DNA from: Paenibacillus tundrae | Lineage (GTDB): Bacteria > Bacillota > Bacilli > Paenibacillales > Paenibacillaceae | Length of the DNA stretch: 64,000 nucleotides | Reading direction: 5' to 3' | Assembly: GCF_036884255.1 (NCBI RefSeq) | Contig: NZ_CP145605.1 | Coordinates: forward strand, 2,790,001-2,854,000 | In this document: one piece after another, positions 36,058 through 45,117 of the stretch | Layout: each line of letters opens with the position of its first letter | Position numbering within the stretch: position 1 is the first letter of the stretch | Program-made: the position numbers and the translations under genes | The notes under the pieces: model-generated | Seen by the model: the letters and a program-made list of their open reading frames with translations, nothing else | Told to the model about the DNA's origin: nothing | Database searches by the model: none

Positions 36058-37138
36058 GGTTGCAACGGTTAAGGATCAAATCTGGGTAGTAGGCGGGTAT
36101 GGACAGGTTGGGCAAATGATATGTAATCAGCTAGGGCAAGCTTTCCCTGGAAAGGTGTGGGCTGTGGGTCCGAGGTTGAATCGGGCTGAGGAATTCAGTC
36201 GATCTACGAATGGAGCTGTCCTTCCGCTCCAACTTGATGTAAGAGAGCATATCGATCCTGTGATGTTAGCTAAGGTTAAGCTTGTGGTGATGTGCGTAGA
36301 TCAGATGCATACTCATTTTGTCGAAGCATGTGCGGAGGCAGGAACAGATTATATGGATATTACAGCGAAATACGATTTTTTGGCTCAGGTAGAACGATTA
36401 CAGGAACAGATGCAGGCCAAAAAAGCAACGGCGATGTTAAGTGTTGGGCTATCACCAGGAGTCACCAATCTACTCGTTCGTGAAGCTGTAGATGGCATGG
36501 ATCAGACGGATGAAGTAAATATTACGGTGATGTTAGGTCTTGGTGAGAAACATGGAAAAGCAGCCGTGGAGTGGACGGTGGATCAGATGAATACGACATA
36601 TCAGGTTACGCAGAAGGGAGAACATGCGGAGGTAGCTAGCTTTGACGATGGCAAATGGATTGATTTTGGAGAGGAACTTGGACGCAGAAAGTCGTATCGA
36701 TTCAACTTCTCCGATCAGCATGTCGTAGCTCGTACATTACAGATTCCAACGGTTTCTACCAGGCTGTGTCTGGACTCTCGATGGATCACAAGAGCGATGT
36801 CACTTGCCAAACGGTTAGGGATATTCCGATTGTTGCGTATTTCTTCGATTCGTAATGCTACGGTTAAGGCATTTGGTCTGATTCCAGGCGGCGAAGAAAT
36901 GTATGCTGTTAAGGTGGACGCAAAAGGATGGACGAAAGGGAAACCTATTGTAATGGAGCAGCTTATTGTTGGACAGCGCGAAGCGGATGTGACGGCAGCG
37001 GTTGCAGCAGCTACGGCGGAGAAGATGTATCAAGAGAAGCTTTCCCCCGGTGTATTTCATATTGAGCAGGCGCTCTCCATTCAGGATATACAGCGTGTGC
37101 TTCATACACCACTCCAGATTACAACGAGGATTAGTTAA
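36041..37138 (+). CDS. saccharopine dehydrogenase-like NAD(P)-binding protein
   Basis: 365 residues. A Rossmann start IWVVGGYGQVG (14-24) and the saccharopine dehydrogenase NADP-binding layout: DVREHIDPVMLAKVKLVVMC, then CAEAGTDYMDITAKYDFL and SVGLSPGVTNLLVREA. The C-terminal half lacks motifs I can assign. Such proteins are oxidoreductases on amino-acid or opine-like imines; the true substrate is open. ATG 36041 follows GGAGGG and overlaps the methyltransferase gene by 17 nt, so the two probably form a short pathway. Confidence 0.8.
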   Translation: MQDVSKVATVKDQIWVVGGYGQVGQMICNQLGQAFPGKVWAVGPRLNRAEEFSRSTNGAVLPLQLDVREHIDPVMLAKVKLVVMCVDQMHTHFVEACAEAGTDYMDITAKYDFLAQVERLQEQMQAKKATAMLSVGLSPGVTNLLVREAVDGMDQTDEVNITVMLGLGEKHGKAAVEWTVDQMNTTYQVTQKGEHAEVASFDDGKWIDFGEELGRRKSYRFNFSDQHVVARTLQIPTVSTRLCLDSRWITRAMSLAKRLGIFRLLRISSIRNATVKAFGLIPGGEEMYAVKVDAKGWTKGKPIVMEQLIVGQREADVTAAVAAATAEKMYQEKLSPGVFHIEQALSIQDIQRVLHTPLQITTRIS

Positions 37139-37215
37139 TATATAGGGCGATTTTGCTCACCCCCTTAGACTTCTGTTATCATAACTTTAAGATGATGCGA
37201 GGACGGAGGAAGATT

Positions 37216-37509
37216 ATGAGCACGATTGCTGTATTACCTTATTACAAAATACAGAGAGAATTGACGAGTCTCGCACAGGAAATCGTATCTAGTGACCGTT
37301 CGATGATCCTATACGAAGACAAGATTGTAACTCAGTATCGCGAGTTTAAGATTACAGAAGTGTTCGACATGTCCTTTCGCAGAATGGGGAATGAGGGTGG
37401 TTTCTTTTATCTGCATACAAGCACTGGGGTTTATCCATATATGGTCAAAATCGATCCCAAGCCCTTCATTCAGAAATTTCGGACAATAACATCTAAGCGA
37501 TTAACCTAA
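37216..37509 (+). CDS. conserved small protein of unknown function
   Basis: 97 residues from ATG 37216 with GGAGGA upstream. No signal peptide or membrane segment. Motifs: MSTIAVLPYYKIQRELTSLA, SSDRSMILYEDKIVTQYREF, GGFFYLHTSTGVYPYMVK. The alternating hydrophobic strands suggest a small beta-rich fold. It begins 78 nt after the dehydrogenase gene. I do not recognise a named family. Confidence 0.7.
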   Translation: MSTIAVLPYYKIQRELTSLAQEIVSSDRSMILYEDKIVTQYREFKITEVFDMSFRRMGNEGGFFYLHTSTGVYPYMVKIDPKPFIQKFRTITSKRLT

Positions 37510-37588
37510 GAAAAATTTTATTGGCGTACTTTCACAAAAGACCGCAAAGTGAGGAATCGTCGATGATTGCTCGTATCCTATTTCTCTC

Positions 37589-37619
37589 TTGACCTTCACG
37601 TTACGTTAAGGCTTATCCT
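37589..37619 (+). promoter_or_regulatory. MerR-type promoter upstream of mtaD
   Basis: TTGACC (37589-37594), a 19-nt spacer and TATCCT (37614-37619). The spacer holds the palindrome CCTTcACGTtACGTtAAGG (37593-37611). Over-long 19-bp spacers with a central palindrome are the hallmark of promoters activated by MerR-family proteins, which twist the DNA. No merR gene is in this window. Confidence 0.65.
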
Positions 37620-37663
37620 CAGTTTGGAAGATCAACACCAAACGAAGAGGAGCTGTAAATAGA

Positions 37664-38956
37664 ATGAGTATCTTGATTAAGCAAGCGATGATTATGACCA
37701 TGAACGATAATGATGCCCCCTTTATGGGGGATATTCGTGTTGAAGGAGATCGGATTGTTGAGATTGCGACTCATATCACGAGTCAACCGGGAGATGAAGT
37801 GATTCATGGAAAAGATATGTTGGCTATGCCTGGCCTAATTAATGCGCATCAACATTCCCCAATGAGTTTGTTGCGCGGTTTCTCGGATGATCTGAAGCTT
37901 ATGGACTGGTTAGACCGCAAAATGCTGCCTGCAGAAGCGAATATGACTCCTGAAGATATATATTGGGGCGCGCAGTTGTCCCATGCTGAGATGATTAGGT
38001 CTGGCACAACAACCTATGCCGATATGTACGTACACATGAATGAGATAGCAGAGGCTGTGACGTTAACGGGAATTCGAGCTTCGTTAACACGGGGTATGGT
38101 GTTTATGGAGGATGATGGTGGGCGCAGGCTGCAGGAAGCCATTGATCTAGTACAGCGTTGGTCCGGTAAGGCAGAGGGGAGAATTACAACCATGTACGGG
38201 CCGCATTCCCCTTATACCTGTGCACCGGAACCACTGCGGGATGTGATCACCATGGCAGAGAAAGAGAATGTCCCTATCCATATACATCTGGCTGAGACAA
38301 GAGAAGAAGTGATCAAGATACAGGAACGATACGGTGTAACACCAACCGAATATCTTAAGAATCTAGGGATGTTCGAACAGGCTCATGTGCTGCTAGCTCA
38401 CGCTGTTCATCTGGATCGACAAGATGTTGAACGGTTAAAAGGAATGCGTGGAGGGGTATCTCATAACCCGGTAAGTAATCTGAAGCTCGGCTGTGGCATT
38501 GCCCCTATTACCGAGATGATGACGCAAGGGATTCAAGTTGGACTTGGCACGGATGGGGCAGGAAGTGCAACAACGGTCGACATGTTCGAGGAGATCAAGG
38601 CAGCGACCTGGTTGCAAAAACTGGATTATGGTGATCCTACGCGTTTACCAGCACGCAAGGTACTACAGATGGCTACCCGTGGGAGTGCAGGATTGTTAAA
38701 TCTGGAAGAGCAGGTGGGGGTATTGGAAGTAGGACGCAAAGCGGATATCATTTTAATAGATCTGTCAAAACCACATCTGCAACCTGTGCATAATCTGGAG
38801 TCCCTAGTGGCCTACAGTGTGAATGGTGCGGACGTAGATACAACCATTGTAAACGGTAAAATTCTGATGAAGGGCAGACAGTTGCTTACGATTGATGAAG
38901 AAATACTATTTCACGAGACTCGTACACGCGCTAAACGGATTGTTGAAGGAATCTAA
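37664..38956 (+). CDS. mtaD: 5-methylthioadenosine/S-adenosylhomocysteine deaminase family amidohydrolase
   Basis: 430 residues, the amidohydrolase barrel. Metal ligands are visible in NAHQHSP (His62, His64), IHIHLAETREE, LLAHAVHLD and GLGTDGAGS. SHNPVSNLKLGCGIAP and LPARKVLQMATRGSA match MtaD/SsnA-type deaminases, and the C-terminal KADIILIDL is the usual composite sandwich. Reaction for the best-known members: deamination of MTA or SAH to the inosyl form. Related enzymes deaminate chlorotriazines or aminofutalosine, so the substrate is probable, not certain. GAGGAG lies 12 nt before ATG 37664. Promoter is of MerR type. Confidence 0.85.
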   Translation: MSILIKQAMIMTMNDNDAPFMGDIRVEGDRIVEIATHITSQPGDEVIHGKDMLAMPGLINAHQHSPMSLLRGFSDDLKLMDWLDRKMLPAEANMTPEDIYWGAQLSHAEMIRSGTTTYADMYVHMNEIAEAVTLTGIRASLTRGMVFMEDDGGRRLQEAIDLVQRWSGKAEGRITTMYGPHSPYTCAPEPLRDVITMAEKENVPIHIHLAETREEVIKIQERYGVTPTEYLKNLGMFEQAHVLLAHAVHLDRQDVERLKGMRGGVSHNPVSNLKLGCGIAPITEMMTQGIQVGLGTDGAGSATTVDMFEEIKAATWLQKLDYGDPTRLPARKVLQMATRGSAGLLNLEEQVGVLEVGRKADIILIDLSKPHLQPVHNLESLVAYSVNGADVDTTIVNGKILMKGRQLLTIDEEILFHETRTRAKRIVEGI

Positions 38957-39019
38957 AATATCTACTGGAAAAATAATTTAATGGCAATAAATACCTTTTA
39001 TAGAACCTGGATTATAAAT

Positions 39020-39057
39020 TAAGCGTCTCGAACATACTGTTCGCGGCGCTTTTTGTC
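39020..39057 (+). terminator. rho-independent terminator after mtaD
   Basis: AGCGTCTCGAAC and GTTCGCGGCGCT form a stem of about 11 pairs with a short loop, followed by TTTTTG. Confidence 0.75.
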
Positions 39058-39163
39058 GTTATTGGTTGGAAAATGTAGAAATTTGATGTTCAGAATTGGT
39101 CCAGAATTGCTCACTATACTGAACATATAGTTGTTCAAATTTGAAGGTAAATCAAGGAGGAAC

Positions 39164-40552
39164 ATGAACGTGAAGGGGAAAATAGACAAAAAACAACTTG
39201 CTCCGTTGATGAAAAAAAGCATGTTAACTGTGCTTGGATTGAGCATAGCTTTACCGTTAGGTGGATCACTTCCTCAGGCTGCTGCTGATGCTGGTGGAAA
39301 CGGAATCATTATTTCTCAACCGGTTCTAAACGATGATATTAGCTGGCTTAATACATCATCTAAAGCTTTGAATAATACAGACTATATCATGAACCATGTT
39401 CCTATCAACGTACTCAATGATGAAGTTATTTCTATTGATCTGTCTAGTCTTTTTCCAGATGAATTTTTTAACAACATAAGTGCTTCTACCGAAGACTCAC
39501 ATGTAGCAAGAGTGTTTGAATCCTCTGGTAATTTAATTGTAGAGCCTCTACAAGACGGTGAAATTACGATTTCACTAAGTGCAAATTATATTGATTCAGA
39601 AGAAACAGTAACGGATCAAATTAAACTGTACATCAGTAAAAAAGGTGATGCCAACTATGATGGCAAGGTTAACTCAACCGATGCAACTCAAATTCTCTCT
39701 CACATCCGTAATGAGATATTCAGACGTTCTTATAACCAAGTGGAATTGAATCGGATGGATGTTAATCGAGATGGAAAAGTGATGTTAGACGATGCACATG
39801 TATTGATGCAAGGTTACACCAAGAAAGAGCTTGGGGCAAAAGATAACCATTATATCTTCACATTCCAGCAGATTGAAGATGGACCATATGCACTTCATGC
39901 TCGACTTTTAGGTGATCTGAAAGTAGGGAGCACAGTAACTGGGAACTACGAATATTGGGATTTAGAAAATAGTGATGCTGAGGAGTCTGGTACAGCGTTT
40001 CAATGGTATTGGACGGATGATCAAGGAGTAGAGCATGCAATTGCTGAAGCCACATCGAGGGAGTATCATATTCTACCAGAAGATGAAGGGAAACAACTTT
40101 CATTAAAAATCACGCCTAGATCAAATTATGGTGGAGAAGGGAAACCTGTGACCGTAAAAGCGTCTACTACGGTAAGTAAGCCGGAGTCAAGCGTCAAAGT
40201 GCAAAGTTTATCGCCTGCAAATGGGACGGAAAACGTGAGTACCTTTGGAATGATAGAAATTACTTATGACAATATGATTCTTACTCATCAACCTTTTATT
40301 GGATTTGTGATTAAAGATGCAACTACAGGTGATGTAGTAGCAAGCTATAACTCGACCGAAGAGTATGTAATAAATGGTGAAAAGTTAATTATTTTTCTAA
40401 AGGATTTGGAGCCTTATACAAGATATTCAGTTGAAATTCCCGCAAATTTCCTATACTTTGACAACGGTGATGGTTCACTTGTTGAAGGTCCGACAATCGG
40501 GATGGGATCAGGTAAGGAACCTTGGACGTTCAGAACGTGGGCACCAATCTAA
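39164..40552 (+). CDS. secreted dockerin-containing protein
   Basis: 462 residues. Signal peptide to about residue 43 (AAADA). An N-terminal beta-rich cadherin-like segment (50-155) leads to a type I dockerin (about 160-225) with two calcium loops: DANYDGKVNSTD at 162-173 and DVNRDGKVMLDD at 199-210. A9/Ig-like (about 240-345) and SbsA-type Ig-like (SLSPANGTENVS... near 350-460) domains follow. No catalytic domain is recognised. The dockerin lies internally, not at the C-terminus. The next gene encodes a cohesin with SLH repeats, the obvious binding partner. Start ATG 39164 is 3 nt after AAGGAGG; GTG 39170 has better spacing. Confidence 0.85.
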   Translation: MNVKGKIDKKQLAPLMKKSMLTVLGLSIALPLGGSLPQAAADAGGNGIIISQPVLNDDISWLNTSSKALNNTDYIMNHVPINVLNDEVISIDLSSLFPDEFFNNISASTEDSHVARVFESSGNLIVEPLQDGEITISLSANYIDSEETVTDQIKLYISKKGDANYDGKVNSTDATQILSHIRNEIFRRSYNQVELNRMDVNRDGKVMLDDAHVLMQGYTKKELGAKDNHYIFTFQQIEDGPYALHARLLGDLKVGSTVTGNYEYWDLENSDAEESGTAFQWYWTDDQGVEHAIAEATSREYHILPEDEGKQLSLKITPRSNYGGEGKPVTVKASTTVSKPESSVKVQSLSPANGTENVSTFGMIEITYDNMILTHQPFIGFVIKDATTGDVVASYNSTEEYVINGEKLIIFLKDLEPYTRYSVEIPANFLYFDNGDGSLVEGPTIGMGSGKEPWTFRTWAPI

Positions 40553-40602
40553 GCAGAGTATACAATTCTTTCAATTCATAAAATAATCACGGAGGTTATC
40601 AT

Positions 40603-42564
40603 ATGGGTCATCCGAATAAAAAGCGTGTTAGAGTCAAAAGAACAATGTCTAGTTTAATCGCTTTATCGCTCCTATCCTCACTCGCATTGCCGAGTATCGC
40701 AGGAGCAGCACCATCAGAGACGTTCAAGATTCAAATTGATAGTGTCAGTGTACAAGCAGGACAGTCAGTTCATGTGCCTGTAACTTTGAAGAAACCAGAA
40801 CGCAATGAGGTAACCAGCTACAATATGCAGGTTGACTATGATTCAACCGCTTTGGAAATTGTTCGCATCACCCCGAAATATGGGAAGACGGAATACCCAG
40901 GCTGTGCGGAAAATACAGAAGGCTGCTTCCAGTATCATTTCGATAATGAATCAGGCTGGGTACGTATTATCTGGGCAGATTTTACGGCCGGAAATCACAA
41001 CATTTCATCTGAACAGCAACTATTTGATATCGAATTTAAGGCGAAGAGCAATGCCACCTCAGGTGTTAAACAGCTCACCATTCAAAATGACTCCGAACAT
41101 TGGAACTTCAGTAACTCAATCTATCAACAACCTGCTGAATGGTCCGGCGGAGCAATTACGATTACAGGTGGAGGTTCATCTGGTGGTGGGAATTCAGGCA
41201 CGCCTACACCGTCCAACCCGTCTACACCACCTACATCTTCTACAGGTGGAACACCATCTACAAGTACATCGCAGGCAGCTACGACGACTCCTTCGACGCC
41301 TGCAGTAACCAAAGGTGTAGATATTTATGTCAATGGACTGAAACAGGAGCAGTCGGCAACGGCTTCCACATCGACGATTGGTAATCAGGTGACGACTACC
41401 GTGAAGGTGGATAATGAGAAGGTTATTACTCAAATCGGCAGTGGACTAAGATCGGTCATGCTCCCAATTACAGGCACAGGTGCTGACAAAGTAGTTGGTG
41501 AACTGAATGGTAAACTGGTGAAAGCGATGGATGGAAAAGATGCAGAGCTTATCCTCCAAACGGATTTTGGTACCTATACACTTCCGGCGAACCAGCTGCA
41601 AATTGATCGACTTGCGTCTGAACTAGGAGCAGGTTCATCACTAGACAATATCGTTATTCAGCTGACGGTTTCCAAAAGCTCTGAAACCACTAAAGCCATT
41701 GTGGAAGCAGCGGCAGCCAAACAAAGTAACACAAGCATCGTTGGTTCACCTATCGATTTTGAAGTTAGAGCAACTGTAGGTGAGAAGCAAGTTCAAGTGA
41801 ATCAGTTCGACACGTATGTAGAACGCACAATTACACTACCAGATGATATTGACCCTACCAAAATCACGACCGGAGTAGTGCTGCTATCTGATGGAAGTGT
41901 GTTACATGTACCTACCAAAGTAAGTAATACAGACGGTCACTATTCGGCTGTTATTAACAGTCTGACCAATAGCACGTACGCATTGGTGTATCATCAGGCC
42001 GCATTTGACGATATCGCATCACATTGGAGTCGTAACGATGTGGAGGATCTTGCGTCCCGTATGATTATCCAGGGAACATCAGAAGGTACTTTTGCGCCAG
42101 ATCGCAGCATTACACGTGCGGAGTTCACGGCAGTTCTTCTGCGTAGTCTTGGGTTGCATACTCCAAAAGGAACAGAAGCGATTGCATTCTCGGATGTTTC
42201 GGAGAGTAGTTGGTATGCGGGTGAAGTGCAGACGGCGGTTTCCTATGGTCTAGTAAACGGTTATTCAGATGATAGCTTCCGTCCTAGTGGTGTTATTACA
42301 CGTGCAGAAGCGTTAACGATCATATCTCGTGCCATGAATTTAGTGGAATTGGAACAAGCTTCCTCATCTGAGACGGCAGCGTTGTTAAGTTCCTATACCG
42401 ATGGAAATAGCGTACAGACGTGGGCTGCAGATCCGGTGGCATCAGCCATTAAACAAGGCTTGGTCGAAGGCAGTGACGGCAAAATAAAAGCGAATTCATC
42501 TATTAGTCGTTCTCAAACTGTAACAATTGTTAAACGCCTCTTGAGCAAGGCAGGGCTTATTTAA
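40603..42564 (+). CDS. cohesin-SLH cell-surface scaffold protein
   Basis: 653 residues. Signal peptide to about residue 36 (AGAAPS). A cohesin domain at about 38-180 (IDSVSVQAGQSVHVPVTL, YNMQVDYDSTALEIV, WVRIIWADFT, QQLFDIEFKAK). A Gly/Ser/Thr/Pro linker (189-235), an unassigned middle region (240-465), and three SLH repeats from residue 467 (DDIASHWSRNDVEDL, SDVSESSWYAGEVQTAV, TYTDGN-type third). SLH repeats hold the protein on wall polymer while the cohesin binds a dockerin. It follows the dockerin gene by 50 nt with GGAGG before ATG 40603. A single cohesin makes it an anchoring scaffoldin rather than a multi-enzyme one. Confidence 0.9.
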   Translation: MGHPNKKRVRVKRTMSSLIALSLLSSLALPSIAGAAPSETFKIQIDSVSVQAGQSVHVPVTLKKPERNEVTSYNMQVDYDSTALEIVRITPKYGKTEYPGCAENTEGCFQYHFDNESGWVRIIWADFTAGNHNISSEQQLFDIEFKAKSNATSGVKQLTIQNDSEHWNFSNSIYQQPAEWSGGAITITGGGSSGGGNSGTPTPSNPSTPPTSSTGGTPSTSTSQAATTTPSTPAVTKGVDIYVNGLKQEQSATASTSTIGNQVTTTVKVDNEKVITQIGSGLRSVMLPITGTGADKVVGELNGKLVKAMDGKDAELILQTDFGTYTLPANQLQIDRLASELGAGSSLDNIVIQLTVSKSSETTKAIVEAAAAKQSNTSIVGSPIDFEVRATVGEKQVQVNQFDTYVERTITLPDDIDPTKITTGVVLLSDGSVLHVPTKVSNTDGHYSAVINSLTNSTYALVYHQAAFDDIASHWSRNDVEDLASRMIIQGTSEGTFAPDRSITRAEFTAVLLRSLGLHTPKGTEAIAFSDVSESSWYAGEVQTAVSYGLVNGYSDDSFRPSGVITRAEALTIISRAMNLVELEQASSSETAALLSSYTDGNSVQTWAADPVASAIKQGLVEGSDGKIKANSSISRSQTVTIVKRLLSKAGLI

Positions 42565-42607
42565 GTAAAAGAGTATGCTTAATATACTTGATAGAATTTA
42601 AAGAGAG

Positions 42608-42639
42608 TGCTCGTCCCGATAGGGGCGAGGCTTTTTTTG
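42608..42639 (+). terminator. rho-independent terminator
   Basis: GCTCGTCCC and GGGGCGAGGC pair across a GATA loop and are followed by TTTTTTTG. It ends the dockerin-cohesin unit. Confidence 0.88.
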
Positions 42640-42989
42640 TTCCGATGTAGCTTAGAGCCTCAGTTACACTGTTGCCCAATCATATTGCGTTTGTCGAAGC
42701 AGCAGGACATCTGATAATATAGAGTAGGTGAATCCGATTCACAACTCTTATGAATTATTTGTATGTAAAGAGATAGATAGAATCATTCCGATGAATATCA
42801 ATCCCTGATTAAATCAACTATAGAAACTGATAAATGGTTTAATATGGAGAGCTTTGTAGTAAAGCTGCTCAAAGCACATCGTGCATTCAGGCTGTGCCAG
42901 GTACATGTCTGCTAATGTATGTGAATAGTTGAACATAACAATACTTATATAATCTTATCTCAGAATCTATTGAAGAATGGAGCCGTCCG
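42640..42989. other. intergenic region before the UbiD-type gene
   Basis: About 350 nt with no gene. It contains a perfect palindrome GTGAATC-C-GATTCAC (42728-42742) and an AT-rich stretch. The ribosome site GGAG lies just before ATG 42990. I cannot place a promoter confidently. Confidence 0.4.
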
Positions 42990-44825
42990 ATGAAATATCG
43001 CAATATGGAAGATTGTATTAACGATCTGGAGCAGCATGGACATCTGATTCGTGTGAAGGAAGAGGTTGATCCGGATCTAGAGATGGCAGCGATTCATATG
43101 AAAGTGTTTGAAGCTCAAGGGCCTGCATTGTTATTTGAACAGGTAAAAGGTTCTAAGTTCCGGGCACTTTCCAACCTTTTTGGCAACATGGAACGTAGTA
43201 AATTTCTATTCCGTGAGACGCTTGAAGGTGTGCAACGTGTCATGGAGGTACGGGGAGACCCGATGAAAGCCTTGAAAAGGCCTTTTGCCCATATGGGGAC
43301 AGCTCTCGCTGCCTGGCAGGCTTTGCCTAAGCAAAAATCGATTAGCTTGCCGGTGTCTGCTCAGGAAATTCAAATTTCAGATTTGCCATTGATTAAACAC
43401 TGGCCGATGGATGGAGGCGCATTCGTAACACTGCCTCAAGTTTATTCGGAAGATCCGGACAAACCAGGCATTATGAACTCCAACTTAGGGATGTACCGTG
43501 TACAGCTTAGTGGTAATGAGTATGAAATGAACAAGGAGATTGGACTGCACTACCAGATTCACCGGGGAATCGGAGTGCATCAGGCAAAAGCAGTCAAAAA
43601 GGGTGAGCCGTTAAAAGTTAGTATTTTCATCGGTGGACCACCTGCGCATACGTTATCTGCTGTAATGCCGCTGCCCGAAGGACTTAGTGAGATGACCTTT
43701 GCCGGACTGCTTGCCGGACGCCGTTTCCGGTATAGTTACAAGGATGGTTATTGCATCAGTAACGATGCTGATTTTGTTATTACAGGAGATATTTATCCTG
43801 GGGAAACGAAACCGGAAGGACCCTTCGGTGACCATCTCGGATACTACAGCCTTACGCATGAGTTCCCGCTAATGAGAGTGCACAAGGTGTATGCTAAACC
43901 TAATGCAATTTGGCCATTTACTGTCGTTGGTCGTCCGCCGCAGGAAGATACGGCATTTGGTGACTTGATCCACGAAATAACAGGTGATGCGATCAAGCAG
44001 GAGATTCCAGGTGTGAAAGAAGTCCATGCCGTCGATGCTGCGGGTGTGCACCCGCTCTTGTTTGCAATCGGAAGTGAGCGTTATACACCGTACCAAGTGG
44101 TCAAACAACCAACAGAGCTACTGACCATCGCTAACCGCATTCTGGGTACAGGACAGCTTAGTTTAGCGAAGTATCTATTTATTACAGCCGAGGATCAACA
44201 ACCGCTGAGCACCCATCGGGAGGTTGAATTCCTGACTTATATCTTAGAGCGGTTAAATCTGAAGAGAGATATCCATTTCTATACGAATACAACAATTGAT
44301 ACACTCGATTATTCGGGCACGGGCTTGAATAGCGGGAGCAAGGTTGTTTTTGCAGCTTATGGAGATCCAGTTAGAGAGTTGTGTAAGGAAGTGCCTGAGA
44401 CATTGAAGGGAATCCGTGGCTATGACAATCCTCAGCTAGTCATGCCGGGAATTGTGTCCTTGCAGACGTCGCCGTTCATTAGTTATGAAGACACTGTGAA
44501 GGAAATGGACGCATTTACGGCATTGCTGAAGGAGAAGGGGGACGTGTCTTCGTGTCCAATGATTATTTTGTGCGACGATAGCACATTCATCAGCGACAAT
44601 CTCAGCAATTTCTTATGGGCAACATTTACCCGCAGTAATCCATCCCATGATATGTACGGGGTCAATAGTGGATATGAGAACAAGCACTGGGGTTGTGACC
44701 AGATCATTATTGATGCACGTGTGAAGCCACATCAAGCTCCGCCACTCATTGCCGATCCAGCGGTAGAGAAAAGAATAGAACGTTTATTTGCCAAAGGTGG
44801 GAGCCTGGCTTCCATTAAAATCTAA
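42990..44825 (+). CDS. UbiD family decarboxylase
   Basis: 611 residues of the prenylated-FMN-dependent UbiD family: DLEQHGHLIRVKEEVDPDLE, GPALLFEQVKG, the LPLIKHWPMDGGAFVTLP block, SNLGMYRVQL, HYQIHRGIG, and EGPFGDHLGYY carrying the Glu/Asp catalytic set. C-terminal HWGCDQIIIDARVKPH also fits. Family members decarboxylate aromatic or unsaturated acids reversibly; candidates include 4-hydroxybenzoate-type or menaquinone-pathway substrates. No ubiX-like flavin prenyltransferase gene is adjacent. Single gene with its own terminator. Confidence 0.88.
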   Translation: MKYRNMEDCINDLEQHGHLIRVKEEVDPDLEMAAIHMKVFEAQGPALLFEQVKGSKFRALSNLFGNMERSKFLFRETLEGVQRVMEVRGDPMKALKRPFAHMGTALAAWQALPKQKSISLPVSAQEIQISDLPLIKHWPMDGGAFVTLPQVYSEDPDKPGIMNSNLGMYRVQLSGNEYEMNKEIGLHYQIHRGIGVHQAKAVKKGEPLKVSIFIGGPPAHTLSAVMPLPEGLSEMTFAGLLAGRRFRYSYKDGYCISNDADFVITGDIYPGETKPEGPFGDHLGYYSLTHEFPLMRVHKVYAKPNAIWPFTVVGRPPQEDTAFGDLIHEITGDAIKQEIPGVKEVHAVDAAGVHPLLFAIGSERYTPYQVVKQPTELLTIANRILGTGQLSLAKYLFITAEDQQPLSTHREVEFLTYILERLNLKRDIHFYTNTTIDTLDYSGTGLNSGSKVVFAAYGDPVRELCKEVPETLKGIRGYDNPQLVMPGIVSLQTSPFISYEDTVKEMDAFTALLKEKGDVSSCPMIILCDDSTFISDNLSNFLWATFTRSNPSHDMYGVNSGYENKHWGCDQIIIDARVKPHQAPPLIADPAVEKRIERLFAKGGSLASIKI

Positions 44826-44845
44826 TCAACATAATTGAATTCGAT

Positions 44846-44880
44846 GAGCAGTCCAAATACTTCATTTGGGCTGCTTTTCA
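44846..44880 (+). terminator. rho-independent terminator
   Basis: AGCAGTCCAAA (44847-44857) and TTTGGGCTGCT (44865-44875) form an 11-bp stem with one wobble, followed by TTTC. Confidence 0.75.
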
Positions 44881-45117
44881 CATACATAAATGAAGGCGCT
44901 TAACATTATATAGCTCATTCACTGTGAATTAGCATTTTTAGCGTAATGCGCATGAGAATAAAGTCTTAGTTATTCGTGTTTCCCGTTGTGATTAAGGTCA
45001 TAAGAACTATGGATAAAATGGTCGAAAAACTCGATATAAAGAAGTAGAGGGATTTTTGGAACCCATGTTACGTGGGAGCCGTTGACTATAAATGAAACAT
45101 TCAGGGGGAATACCGAG

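Noticed and set aside
35344..37138. Opine-metallophore (staphylopine-like) biosynthesis locus
   Set aside because: The methyltransferase is an ordinary class I enzyme, not a nicotianamine-synthase-like protein, the dehydrogenase is saccharopine-type, and there is no histidine racemase or metal transporter gene nearby.
39164..42564. Cellulosome gene cluster
   Set aside because: No glycoside hydrolase or carbohydrate-binding domain is adjacent, and the scaffold has a single cohesin. Only a docking pair can be claimed.
37664..44825. Futalosine menaquinone pathway (amidohydrolase plus UbiD-type gene)
   Set aside because: The two genes are 4 kb apart with unrelated surface-protein genes and terminators between, and no mqnA-E-type genes are seen.
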